Assembly (NCBI GenBank): GCA_964537555.1
Contig: CAZIAD010000021.1
Coordinates: 1-54,522 of the forward strand
DNA from: CAYRWR01 sp964537555
GTDB taxonomy: Bacteria > Spirochaetota > Brevinematia > Brevinematales > CAYRWR01
Direction of reading: 5' to 3'
DNA: 54,522 bases
The notes beneath the pieces are model-generated. The model made no database searches. It was not told the DNA's origin and saw only the letters and a list, made by a program, of their open reading frames with translations. Every line of letters starts with the position of its first letter. Position 1 is the stretch's first letter. Positions 47,771 to 54,522 of this stretch are shown here, piece after piece. Made by a program: the position numbers and the translations under genes.

Positions 47771-49875
47771 AAAAACTGGATGCCCCTTCAAATTTTATCA
47801 ACCGGGAATGGAGCTGGCTGGCCTTTAACAGCCGGGTCCTGCACGAAAGTAAAGAAGAGATAAACCCTCTTCTGGAAAGGATCAAGTTTACAGCCATTGT
47901 ATCCTCAAACCTGGAAGAGTTTTTCATGGTGAGGGTTGCAGCCTTAAAGCAGCAGCATAACATGGGCATCAAGGGAAATTCTCCCGATTTACTCTCTCCC
48001 CAGGAGCAGCTGCAGGGCATACGAAAAAAAGTACAGGCTCTCCTCAAGGAGCAGTACCGTATTTTTAATAAAGAACTGATCCCGGCTCTGGCCCAGGAAG
48101 GAATTAGTATCCTCACAAGCCCTAAAGAGCTACAGCCCTATAAAGAATTCCTGCTGTCAGTTTTTGAACAGCAGGCCCAAAAGATCATCACTCCCCTCTC
48201 AGTAGGGCCCACCCATCCTTTCCCAAACCTGGTCAGCGGTAAGATATATCTGGGACTGGAGCTGGAGCCTAATGAAGATAATCCTCAGGTGCTGGAAAAG
48301 AGTAATCTGTCCTTTATACAGATACCGGCAGGAGTACTGGGGCGCTTTGTACGGATCAAGGGGCAGCAGACTTATGTGCCTCTGGAGTGTGTAGTAAGGC
48401 TCTTTGCTGAAAATATCTACAATGGTTATAAAATACTATCCTCCGGATTTTTTAAAATAGCCCGTGACGCGGACTTTTCCATCGACCCTGATGCCGCTGC
48501 CGACCTCCTCACTGAGATCGAATCCAAGATCAAAGGCCTGCACAAGCGTTCAGTAGTCAGACTGGAGCATGAGGCAGAACTATCACCGGTGATCTTAAGC
48601 TCACTGGTCAAAGCTCTGGATATCACAGAGGCAGATCTCTATCCTATAAACGGGATCATGAAGCTGCAGGACCTGTTTGAACTCTATGCTAAATGTGATA
48701 TGCCTTCTCTTAAGGATGAGATCATAGACCCCATTTACCCGGTGGATTTCTCAGACCGGGATATCTTCGAAGTGATCCGGGAAAAAGAGCCTGTATTATT
48801 TCATCCCTACCATTCCTATGATCCGGTGGTACAACTGGTGAGGCAGGCATCGACAGACCCCAATGTGCTGGCTATTAAGATGACGCTGTACCGTACTTCC
48901 AGCGGGTCTGAGATAATCAGTGCCTTAGTCAAAGCTGCTGAAAATGGAAAGTATGTCTCTATCGTCGACGAGCTGCGGGCTCGATTTGATGAGGAAAGGA
49001 ATATCGATGTGGCCCGCCGTCTGGAAAATGCCGGGGCTCATGTGATCTACGGGGTAGCCGGTCTTAAGACTCATGCTAAGTGCCTTCTCATCGTACGGCG
49101 TGAGGGCAGCGAGATCAGGCGGTATGTGCACATGGCTACCGGGAATTACAATGAAAAGACCGCCCGGCTCTATACCGATCTCAGCTTTTTTACCAGTGAC
49201 ACCGCCATAGGTGAGGATGCCTCTACTTTATTTAATCTGCTCACCGGATTTTCCTTGCCTAGTAAGTGGAACAAGCTCATCGTAGCCCCCCTGGACCTGC
49301 GCAACCGCCTGCTCTCCCTGATCCAGCGTGAGTCAGAAAATGCCAGAAACGGGATCAAGACCCACATCATCGCCAAGATGAACTCCCTGCTGGATACCAC
49401 CATGGTGATGGCACTCTATGAGGCCTCACAGGCCGGGGTAAAGATCAATCTCATAGTGCGGGGGATCTGCTCCTTAAAACCGGGGATACCGGGCTTGTCA
49501 GAAAATATAGAGGTCAATAGTATAGTGGGTAAGTTCCTGGAACATCCCCGGATCTATTATTTCTATAATGGGGGGGATGAAGAGATCTTTTTATCCTCAG
49601 CTGACTGGATGACCCGGAACCTGGACCGTCGTGTAGAGATCCTGTTTCCGGTAGAGGGGCAGGCCCAAAAGGCATTTATCAAAAATATTCTGGACACCCA
49701 GTTCAAGGATAGTGTGAACAACTGGGCCCTGGGGCCCGATGCCAATTATAACCTGGTCAGCAGCAAAAACAAGAAAGACTCTTTTGATATGATCTACCAG
49801 AACATTAAAAAAGGGGAACAGCGAAAAAAGACCAGTATAATTCAGCAGTTCCGGCCTATAAAGAGCCTGGATTAA
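47767..49875 (+). CDS. ppk1: Polyphosphate kinase 1
   Basis: Ppk1 makes polyphosphate from ATP. The 702-residue product starts with GTG overlapping the ppx stop. It shows 'FINREWSWLAFNSRVLHE', 'SNLEEFFMVRV', 'HPYHSYDPVVQLVRQAST', 'LAIKMTLYRTSSGSEIISAL' and 'GLKTHAKCLLIVRREGSEIR' with the phosphorylated His at about residue 436, then 'YVHMATGNYNEKTARLYTDL', 'INLIVRGICSLKPGIPGLS' and 'SADWMTRNLDRRVEILFPV'. The length is normal. The end overlaps the convergent YD-repeat gene by four bases. Confidence 0.97.
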   Translation: MKKLDAPSNFINREWSWLAFNSRVLHESKEEINPLLERIKFTAIVSSNLEEFFMVRVAALKQQHNMGIKGNSPDLLSPQEQLQGIRKKVQALLKEQYRIFNKELIPALAQEGISILTSPKELQPYKEFLLSVFEQQAQKIITPLSVGPTHPFPNLVSGKIYLGLELEPNEDNPQVLEKSNLSFIQIPAGVLGRFVRIKGQQTYVPLECVVRLFAENIYNGYKILSSGFFKIARDADFSIDPDAAADLLTEIESKIKGLHKRSVVRLEHEAELSPVILSSLVKALDITEADLYPINGIMKLQDLFELYAKCDMPSLKDEIIDPIYPVDFSDRDIFEVIREKEPVLFHPYHSYDPVVQLVRQASTDPNVLAIKMTLYRTSSGSEIISALVKAAENGKYVSIVDELRARFDEERNIDVARRLENAGAHVIYGVAGLKTHAKCLLIVRREGSEIRRYVHMATGNYNEKTARLYTDLSFFTSDTAIGEDASTLFNLLTGFSLPSKWNKLIVAPLDLRNRLLSLIQRESENARNGIKTHIIAKMNSLLDTTMVMALYEASQAGVKINLIVRGICSLKPGIPGLSENIEVNSIVGKFLEHPRIYYFYNGGDEEIFLSSADWMTRNLDRRVEILFPVEGQAQKAFIKNILDTQFKDSVNNWALGPDANYNLVSSKNKKDSFDMIYQNIKKGEQRKKTSIIQQFRPIKSLD

Positions 49876-50816
49876 TTACTGTAACGCCTGATCAGGGTCT
49901 TGCTTTTTACAAGCGGGTTTTCAATACTGATCAGATTTCCTGATTTATCATAAGTCCTGATTTCCTCTACCGTACCGTCCAGTTTTTTCTTTATGGACTT
50001 TAACAGCTTTTCTGTCCGGGAATACTGGTATTCAGTCTCATATACTGAGTTGATCTCTCTGGTCTTTTGTCCCGATTTATTGTACTCATAGCTGAACATG
50101 AGGGGGGCCGGTGTATAGGCAGAGATAAAGGACAGGCTCAGCATATTACCCTGCTCGTCATATTCAAATGTCATCCTGGATAATACCTGTCCCTGGGCAT
50201 TGGTGCTGATGGATGAAGCCAGGCGATGGTCCGGAGTATAACTATTTTCTGTGACCGAGCTTACTGAACCATAAAGAGTATTGATCATCCGTATCACATT
50301 AGAATGGCTGTCATAGATATTAGTATAGCTGTCCAGTACGATATCCTGTCCCATTAATGAGTTGTAGGAGCTCAACACTTTTTGATCAGGCCTGTAGAGA
50401 GTAGTCTTGATCTTTTTCTCGGCAGGCAGGGTGATCACCTGGCGGGACAGATAATTGCCAGCGTACTGATAGTCGATGGTGTAGACCCTGTGCTTGTCCT
50501 GGTCAGTCTGGCTCTCCTGTATCAGCCTGTGGCTGGTATCATACTGAAAAGTAGTCTGGAGATAGGACAGGGTCTTGTCTTTTTGATGACTATACTTATG
50601 ACGGCTCATATTAGTGATCCTGCCCTCACTATCATAGAGCAGGGTAGTTGTCTCTGTGCTTTTCCCCAGGAACTCGTTATTCCATTCAGTAATAGCCTGG
50701 AGGGTGTGATAGCCCTGATCATTGGTATAGGCAAAGTATTCTTCTTTGACTTCCTGACTGAAAATCAGGCAGGGTACTATAATTAATAAAGCGCTAAGAA
50801 CAAATATCTTTTTCAT
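49872..50816 (-). CDS. Secreted YD-repeat protein
   Basis: 314 residues with a signal peptide (1-20, ending FSQ). The mature part is a chain of YD/RHS-like repeats: 'TLLYDSEGRITNMSRHKYSH', 'TFQYDTSHRLIQESQTDQDK', 'TNIYDSHSNVIRMINTLYGS', 'TFEYDEQGNMLSLSFIS', 'SYEYNKSGQKTREINSVYET' and 'TYDKSGNLISIENPL'. Such repeats form extended beta structures that bind surface glycans or shells for toxins. There is no toxin domain at the C-terminus. Its own promoter is visible upstream. It resembles the lipoprotein at 16954-17901 in type. Confidence 0.8.
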   Translation of the reverse strand: MKKIFVLSALLIIVPCLIFSQEVKEEYFAYTNDQGYHTLQAITEWNNEFLGKSTETTTLLYDSEGRITNMSRHKYSHQKDKTLSYLQTTFQYDTSHRLIQESQTDQDKHRVYTIDYQYAGNYLSRQVITLPAEKKIKTTLYRPDQKVLSSYNSLMGQDIVLDSYTNIYDSHSNVIRMINTLYGSVSSVTENSYTPDHRLASSISTNAQGQVLSRMTFEYDEQGNMLSLSFISAYTPAPLMFSYEYNKSGQKTREINSVYETEYQYSRTEKLLKSIKKKLDGTVEEIRTYDKSGNLISIENPLVKSKTLIRRYSN

Positions 50817-50842
50817 GGATTATCCTCAGATTTATTAGAAAT

Positions 50843-50871
50843 ACTATATCATGAAATATTCAGCCTATCAA
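50843..50871 (-). promoter_or_regulatory. Promoter of the YD-repeat gene
   Basis: On the minus strand TTGATA, 17 bases, TATAGT (-10 at 50848-50843), 26 bases before the ATG. Confidence 0.6.
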
Positions 50872-50894
50872 GCGAGCAGCCCGACTTTAGTAAA

Positions 50895-50923
50895 TTGACA
50901 GTATATCTGTAATGATATAAAAT
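50895..50923 (+). promoter_or_regulatory. Promoter of bioB
   Basis: TTGACA (50895-50900), 17 bases, TAAAAT (50918-50923). The start of transcription should fall near 50930, inside the operator-like repeat. Confidence 0.7.
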
Positions 50924-50924
50924 A

Positions 50925-50955
50925 TTGTAAACCAGAATGTGATACAGGTATACAA
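50925..50955 (+). promoter_or_regulatory. BirA-type operator candidate before bioB
   Basis: TTGTAAACC (50925-50933), 13 bases, GGTATACAA (50947-50955): an inverted repeat matching 8 of 9 positions. It resembles the biotin-operon operator TTGTWAACC...GGTTWACAA bound by BirA. It overlaps the predicted transcription start and ends just before the AAGGAG ribosome site. Confidence 0.6.
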
Positions 50956-50966
50956 AGGAGTCATCA

Positions 50967-51980
50967 ATGATACACCCCTCAATACAAAAAGCCTATAAAG
51001 TCCTGGAAGGTGAAGTCCTGGATAAAGAACTGGCCCTGGAACTGTCCCGGCTGGAGGGGGAGGATATAGTGGACCTGGTATCCCTGGCCAATAAAGTGCG
51101 CAATAAATATGCTTCCCAGAGTCATAAGTGTACCATCATGAATGCCCGCTCGGGGGCCTGCAGTGAGAACTGTAACTACTGCGCCCAGTCCTCCCACCAC
51201 GAGGCTGAGGCCGAAGTATATGATCTCCGGGAAAAACAGGCCATCATCGCAGCCGCTCAAAAGGTCTATGACCAGGGGGTCCACAGCTTCGGGATCGTGA
51301 CCAGCGGTTACGGCTTTGACAAAATAGATACTGATTTTCAGAATATACTGGATGCCATGGCCGCCATTAAGGAGCAGATGCCCGGCATGAATATCTGCGC
51401 CTCCCTGGGCATGCTCTCCGAGGAGACGGCCTCCGCCCTGGCCCGGGCCGGCATACAGCACTACAATCACAATCTCCAGGTAGATCCCTCTCAGTACTCC
51501 ACCCTCATCGCCCAGACCCATAGCATAGAGGACCGGCTGGATACTATTAAGTTACTTAAGAAATACGGTATCGGCTGCTGTGTGGGGGGTATACTGGGAC
51601 TGGGAGAGACTATGGCCGATAGGGTCAGCCTGGCCTTTACGCTCAAGGAGCTGGATGTGGATGTCATACCCCTCAATGTGCTGATCCCGATTAAGGGCAC
51701 GCCCATGCAGGACCGGCCTCTCCTGGCTGCATCCGAGGCAGCCAAGGTATTCGCCCTGTTCCGGCTCATACATCCCACTAAGACTATCAAGTTCGCCGCC
51801 GGGCGGGAGACCCGTATGAATGACTGGCAGGGCCTGCTCATGCTGGCAGGGGCCAATGGCATGCTCACCGGGGGCTATCTCACTACCCGGGGCCGGGATA
51901 CGGCCATGGACGAGCAGCTGGAACGGGATGTGGCGCTGTTTGGGCTTGGATCTGGAATCGCTTCACCACAAGTTGTGTAG
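50967..51980 (+). CDS. bioB: Biotin synthase
   Basis: BioB inserts sulfur into dethiobiotin using radical SAM chemistry. The 337-residue product has the radical-SAM cluster motif Cys65-x3-Cys69-x2-Cys72 ('CSENCNYCAQS'), 'FGIVTSGYG', 'MNICASLGMLSEETASALAR', 'YNHNLQVDPSQYSTLIAQTH', 'LGLGETMADRVSLAFTLKEL', 'PIKGTPMQDRPLLAASEAAK', 'KFAAGRETRMNDWQGLLMLA' and 'TTRGRDTAMDEQLERDV'. The length is normal. No other biotin genes are in the window. A diverged copy of its 3' end lies at 52755-52852. Confidence 0.97.
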   Translation: MIHPSIQKAYKVLEGEVLDKELALELSRLEGEDIVDLVSLANKVRNKYASQSHKCTIMNARSGACSENCNYCAQSSHHEAEAEVYDLREKQAIIAAAQKVYDQGVHSFGIVTSGYGFDKIDTDFQNILDAMAAIKEQMPGMNICASLGMLSEETASALARAGIQHYNHNLQVDPSQYSTLIAQTHSIEDRLDTIKLLKKYGIGCCVGGILGLGETMADRVSLAFTLKELDVDVIPLNVLIPIKGTPMQDRPLLAASEAAKVFALFRLIHPTKTIKFAAGRETRMNDWQGLLMLAGANGMLTGGYLTTRGRDTAMDEQLERDVALFGLGSGIASPQVV

Positions 51981-51989
51981 ATCATTAAT

Positions 51990-52018
51990 TTGACTTTCAC
52001 TATATCAGAAAATATAAT
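51990..52018 (+). promoter_or_regulatory. Promoter of the DUF433/DUF5615 pair
   Basis: TTGACT (51990-51995), 17 bases, TATAAT (52013-52018), 28 bases before the ATG; independent of bioB. Confidence 0.75.
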
Positions 52019-52046
52019 GGTGCAATAGATATGAAAGGACAAAAGC

Positions 52047-52280
52047 ATGAATTTTCCCGAAATTGAACGTATTACTCTTGACCCTAAAGTGATGGGCGGT
52101 AAGGCCTGTATCAGAGGTATGCGGGTTACTGTAGGCACCATAACCGGCCTTCTATCCACAGGTAAGAATCCTGAGGATATACTTTCATTATATCCCTATT
52201 TGGAAAAAGAAGATATTTTTGCAGCCTTATCCTATGCCACTTGGCGCACTGAAGAATATGATGTGATGATTAAGGCCTGA
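52047..52280 (+). CDS. DUF433 protein (probable antitoxin)
   Basis: 77 residues. 'ERITLDPKVMGGKACIRGMR' and 'VTVGTITGLLSTGKNPEDIL' followed by 'YPYLEKEDIFAALSYA' are diagnostic of DUF433, a helix-turn-helix family (VapB-like antitoxins). It probably binds DNA to regulate its own promoter and neutralises the partner encoded next. The stop overlaps the next ATG by one base (TGATG). An AAAGGAC site lies upstream. Confidence 0.9.
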   Translation: MNFPEIERITLDPKVMGGKACIRGMRVTVGTITGLLSTGKNPEDILSLYPYLEKEDIFAALSYATWRTEEYDVMIKA

Positions 52281-52654
52281 TGAAAATACTTCTGGATATG
52301 AATATATCACCTGTTTGGAAAAAATTCTTAGAAAAACACGGTCATGATGTTTTTCATTGGAGTGAAGTAGGTGATCAAGGGGCGGATGATGAGCTTCTCA
52401 TGACCTGGGCAAGAGACCATGATTGTCTGGTATTCACCCATGATTTAGATTTTAGCGCTATTCTTTATGCTACACGGGCCTCATCCCCCAGTGTATTACA
52501 AGTCAGAATAGAAAACATCATACCTTCAGAAACCGGGAAAATTATATTAGAAGTAATAAATACCAATACAGAGATCATTCAAAATGGCGCAGTCATCACC
52601 GTAGACCCCAGGAAAAGCAGGGTGCATTTATTACCTTTCAAAAAAAGAAAGTGA
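52280..52654 (+). CDS. DUF5615 PIN-like protein (probable toxin nuclease)
   Basis: 124 residues. The N-terminal 'MKILLDMNISPVWKKFLEKH' with Asp6, then 'GADDELLMTWARDHDCLVFT' and 'THDLDFSAILYA', give the acidic active-site residues of a PIN-like (Mut7-C) nuclease fold. With DUF433 it forms a known toxin-antitoxin type. Its target is unknown, perhaps RNA. Translational coupling to the antitoxin is by one-base overlap. The pair lies between intact bioB and a duplicated bioB tail. Confidence 0.9.
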   Translation: MKILLDMNISPVWKKFLEKHGHDVFHWSEVGDQGADDELLMTWARDHDCLVFTHDLDFSAILYATRASSPSVLQVRIENIIPSETGKIILEVINTNTEIIQNGAVITVDPRKSRVHLLPFKKRK

Positions 52655-52754
52655 ACAAAGTTAATGCAAGTATGATGCAGCCCCGGACTGTTCAGTCCTA
52701 AATGTGTATTAAATCTATCATGCCATTATTTATGATCCTGAGCTTTGTCATAGG

Positions 52755-52852
52755 CCGGGGCCAATGGAATGTTCACCGGGGGCACTCTCACTACCCGGGG
52801 CCGGGATACGGCTATGGATGAGCAGCTGGAACGGGATGGCTTGCTGTATGGG
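52755..52852 (+). pseudogene. Duplicated 3' fragment of bioB
   Basis: About 98 bases match the bioB segment starting near 51848 at roughly 90% identity and keep its frame ('FTGGTLTTRGRDTAMDEQLE' reading, mostly as in bioB), then diverge. It has no start and no radical-SAM motif, so it is a remnant. With intact bioB it flanks the toxin-antitoxin pair as direct repeats about 0.9 kb apart. The rest of 52655-52916 has only the terminator described next. Confidence 0.85.
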
Positions 52853-52866
52853 AGATGTGAATATGA

Positions 52867-52899
52867 GAAAACAGGCTGTCTTTCAGACAGCCTGTTTTC
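52867..52899. terminator. Strong hairpin terminator
   Basis: A perfect 15-bp stem (52867-52881 with 52885-52899, loop TTC) has A-rich and T-rich outer ends, so it can end transcription from both sides: the toxin-antitoxin pair and the convergent lipoprotein gene. Confidence 0.85.
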
Positions 52900-52916
52900 A
52901 TAATAAAATGTAAGTT

Positions 52917-53363
52917 TTACATTTCAGTTACGGAAATATTATACTCACCAGTCTCATTGTTGCCATACTCATAAATTTCGATATAATAGGTGTCATCAGC
53001 AGTGGGCTGGAAGTCATAAGTTACAACATCAGAAGTATTTATATTACCAGTAATTAAATTTCCTAGGCTATCATAAATCTTAAAATCAACGTCCATAGAA
53101 GTGGTGACTTCAGTAACTACTATTCTGTATTCGTATCCACTACCACCATTGTAATCATAACCATAAAAAGTAACCCAGTCTGAGTCTCCCTCTACATGAA
53201 AAGTATGTGTCTGGGGAGTACCGGTTTTAGAGATAGTGTTAGCGAAACCCAGAGTGTCATCGGGCTCATAGCCATCTGAGGTAAAAGTGTCGAGATTAGT
53301 AAACAACAGGAAACAACCGGACAGCATCGGGATCAACAATCCTAATAACAAAAGCTTCTTCAT
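52917..53363 (-). CDS. Lipoprotein with PPC-like domain
   Basis: 148 residues from the ATG at 53363, chosen because GGAGG lies 5 bases upstream and the lipoprotein signal begins there (lipobox LSGC, Cys17). The mature part starts 'DGYEPDDTLGFANTI' and continues 'HTFHVEGDSDWVTF', with 'DVDFKIYDSLGNLITG' and 'DDTYYIEIYEYGNNETGEYN', the pattern of bacterial pre-peptidase C-terminal (PPC) domains, small beta sandwiches for adhesion or secretion. No peptidase is attached. It may act as a surface carbohydrate or protein binder. Confidence 0.78.
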   Translation of the reverse strand: MKKLLLLGLLIPMLSGCFLLFTNLDTFTSDGYEPDDTLGFANTISKTGTPQTHTFHVEGDSDWVTFYGYDYNGGSGYEYRIVVTEVTTSMDVDFKIYDSLGNLITGNINTSDVVTYDFQPTADDTYYIEIYEYGNNETGEYNISVTEM

Positions 53364-53569
53364 AAAAACCTCCAAAAAGTGTTTTCAAAATATTTAATTA
53401 ACTTTACACTGGAAAAAACAGAAAATCAAGTAAATCAGTAAAAAAAATTAATAAAGTGGGGTGAAAACCTATGTTAATAGTATATAAATAACCTATACTT
53501 ACCTCTGATGAGATCGTATGTTACCAGAGTTTAGCCGGATATTTATTACCGAGAATAAAGCCTAAAATA

Positions 53570-53598
53570 TTGCTCAATCTGCACTCACCCCTTAAAAT
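53570..53598 (+). promoter_or_regulatory. Promoter of tyrS
   Basis: TTGCTC (53570-53575), 17 bases, TAAAAT (53593-53598), 28 bases before the ATG. No T-box leader is visible. The spacer 53376-53569 is AT-rich with no other feature. Confidence 0.5.
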
Positions 53599-53626
53599 AT
53601 ACCTACATCGTTAAAAGGAGAAGCGC

Positions 53627-54522
53627 ATGAGCCTGTCACTGGAAGAACAACTATCCATAATACAAAGAGGGGCAGTAGAGATAGTCCCCCTGGAAGAGCT
53701 GAAAGAAAAACTGAAAAAATCCATTGAAAATAACAAGCCCCTGCAGATCAAATACGGGGCTGATCCCAGTGCTCCCGACCTGCACCTGGGCCATACCGTC
53801 CCCTTGCGGAAGCTTAGACAGATGCAGGACCTGGGCCATGAGGTCATCTTTCTGATAGGGGATTTTACTGCCATGATAGGAGACCCTACCGGCAAGTCAG
53901 CTACCCGAAAGCGCCTCACCCGGGAGGAAGTAAAGAAAAACGCGGAGTCCTATAAACAGCAGATCTTTAAGATCCTGGATGAAAAAAAGACCCGCATCGT
54001 ATTTAATTCGGAGTGGTGCGCGCCTATGACATTTGAAAATGTGCTGGAGCTGACCTCCAAGTATACTGTGGCCCGTATCCTGGAAAGAGATGACTTCAGC
54101 AATCGCTACAAAGAAGGTAAGCCTATCTCCATGATAGAGTTTATGTACCCACTCATACAGGGATATGACTCGGTAGCCCTGCAGTCTGACATAGAGCTGG
54201 GTGGTACCGATCAGAAGTTTAACATGCTGGTAGGGCGAGACCTGCAAAAGGAAAGCGGACAGACCCCCCAGGTGGTGATCACCATGCCCATTATCGAGGG
54301 TACTGACGGAGTCCAGAAGATGTCCAAGTCTCTGGGCAACTACATCGGGGTCTCTGACGAGCCCAAGGATATATTCGGTAAGATCATGTCCATCCCCGAT
54401 GAGCTCATCACCAAGTACTATGAGCTGCTCACTGATGTGCCTATAGAAGAAGTAAAAGTGATCGGGCAGAAGATGAAGGCAGGGGAGAATCCCCGGGACT
54501 TTAAAGTGAAGCTGGGTCAGCT
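53627..54522 (+). CDS. tyrS: Tyrosine-tRNA ligase (partial, C-terminus outside window)
   Basis: 298 residues are visible. Class I synthetase signatures: 'KYGADPSAPDLHLGHTVPL' with the HIGH-like HLGH (53-56), 'LIGDFTAMIGDPTGKSATRK', 'MYPLIQGYDSVALQSDIELG' with 'GGTDQKFNMLVGRDLQ', and 'KMSKS' (231-235). The start 'SIIQRGAVEIVPLEELKEKL' and the sequence type match the TyrZ-like branch common in spirochaetes and other bacteria. An AAGGAG site precedes the ATG. Confidence 0.97.
   Translation, partial: MSLSLEEQLSIIQRGAVEIVPLEELKEKLKKSIENNKPLQIKYGADPSAPDLHLGHTVPLRKLRQMQDLGHEVIFLIGDFTAMIGDPTGKSATRKRLTREEVKKNAESYKQQIFKILDEKKTRIVFNSEWCAPMTFENVLELTSKYTVARILERDDFSNRYKEGKPISMIEFMYPLIQGYDSVALQSDIELGGTDQKFNMLVGRDLQKESGQTPQVVITMPIIEGTDGVQKMSKSLGNYIGVSDEPKDIFGKIMSIPDELITKYYELLTDVPIEEVKVIGQKMKAGENPRDFKVKLGQ

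Noticed and set aside
1..54522. CRISPR array
   Set aside because: No set of regularly spaced short direct repeats with unique spacers was seen; the only tandem repeats are the 119-bp units at 19.2-19.44 kb.

Overview
The window looks like chromosome from a diderm (Gram-negative type) bacterium, most likely a spirochaete; this is an inference. The support is the mix of many lipoproteins, PEGA-domain and TPR proteins, a TatT-like protein, a CHASE2 adenylate cyclase, an isolated GHKL ATPase, a SpoIIE-type phosphatase with a membrane sensor, and an RND pump carrying its own TolC domain. No flagellar or rRNA gene is present to confirm the lineage. Neither tRNA gene encodes its CCA end, and a CCA-adding enzyme is present. 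Promoters follow a TTGxxx-N17-TAtAAT/TAAAAT pattern at many genes.

Layout. 1-2150: an AT-rich partial gene for a secreted protein with about 37-residue GPY repeats, then 930 bases without a gene that hold hairpins and one copy of a dispersed GC-rich repeat, then a small hypothetical gene. 2211-15296, minus strand: glyQ, TPR protein, PilZ protein, CCA enzyme, TatT-like protein, TIM-barrel-like secreted protein, rho, tRNA-Leu(GAG) with its own consensus promoter and terminator, and a very large RND-TolC fusion. 15450-18890, plus strand: msrA, a voltage-gated K+ channel with a C-terminal zinc ribbon, a lipoprotein and a Sua5-type tRNA t6A gene. 18891-19548: a MITE-like element of about 540 bp with 37-bp terminal inverted repeats, internal tandem repeats and an outward promoter. 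19549-23103: an accessory stretch with two GNAT acetyltransferases, a membrane protein, an HExxH lipoprotein and an unknown protein.

23351-36140: a hybrid histidine kinase, a secreted GH13 amylase, a PEGA/beta-propeller protein, glgB translationally coupled to a CHASE2 adenylate cyclase, a GHKL ATPase and a PEGA lipoprotein. 36141-41450, minus strand: a 52-residue protein, a SpoIID lipoprotein, coaE, a TPR-NHL-VWA lipoprotein, and the overlapping queD-folE2 pair (first steps to queuosine or folate pterins). 41618-54522: a TetR regulator, a tRNA with a CAU anticodon, a coiled-coil zinc-ribbon protein, a SpoIIE-type phosphatase, a PQQ-like lipoprotein, the overlapping ppx-ppk1 polyphosphate pair, a YD-repeat protein, bioB with a BirA-like operator, a DUF433/DUF5615 toxin-antitoxin pair flanked by a duplicated bioB 3' end, a PPC-like lipoprotein, and the start of tyrS.

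Most genes are housekeeping or signalling. The points most worth a second look are the RND-TolC fusion with an internal signal peptide, the TIR-bounded element and its inverted partner 18 kb away, the bioB tail duplication around the toxin-antitoxin module, and the TPR-NHL-VWA lipoprotein.
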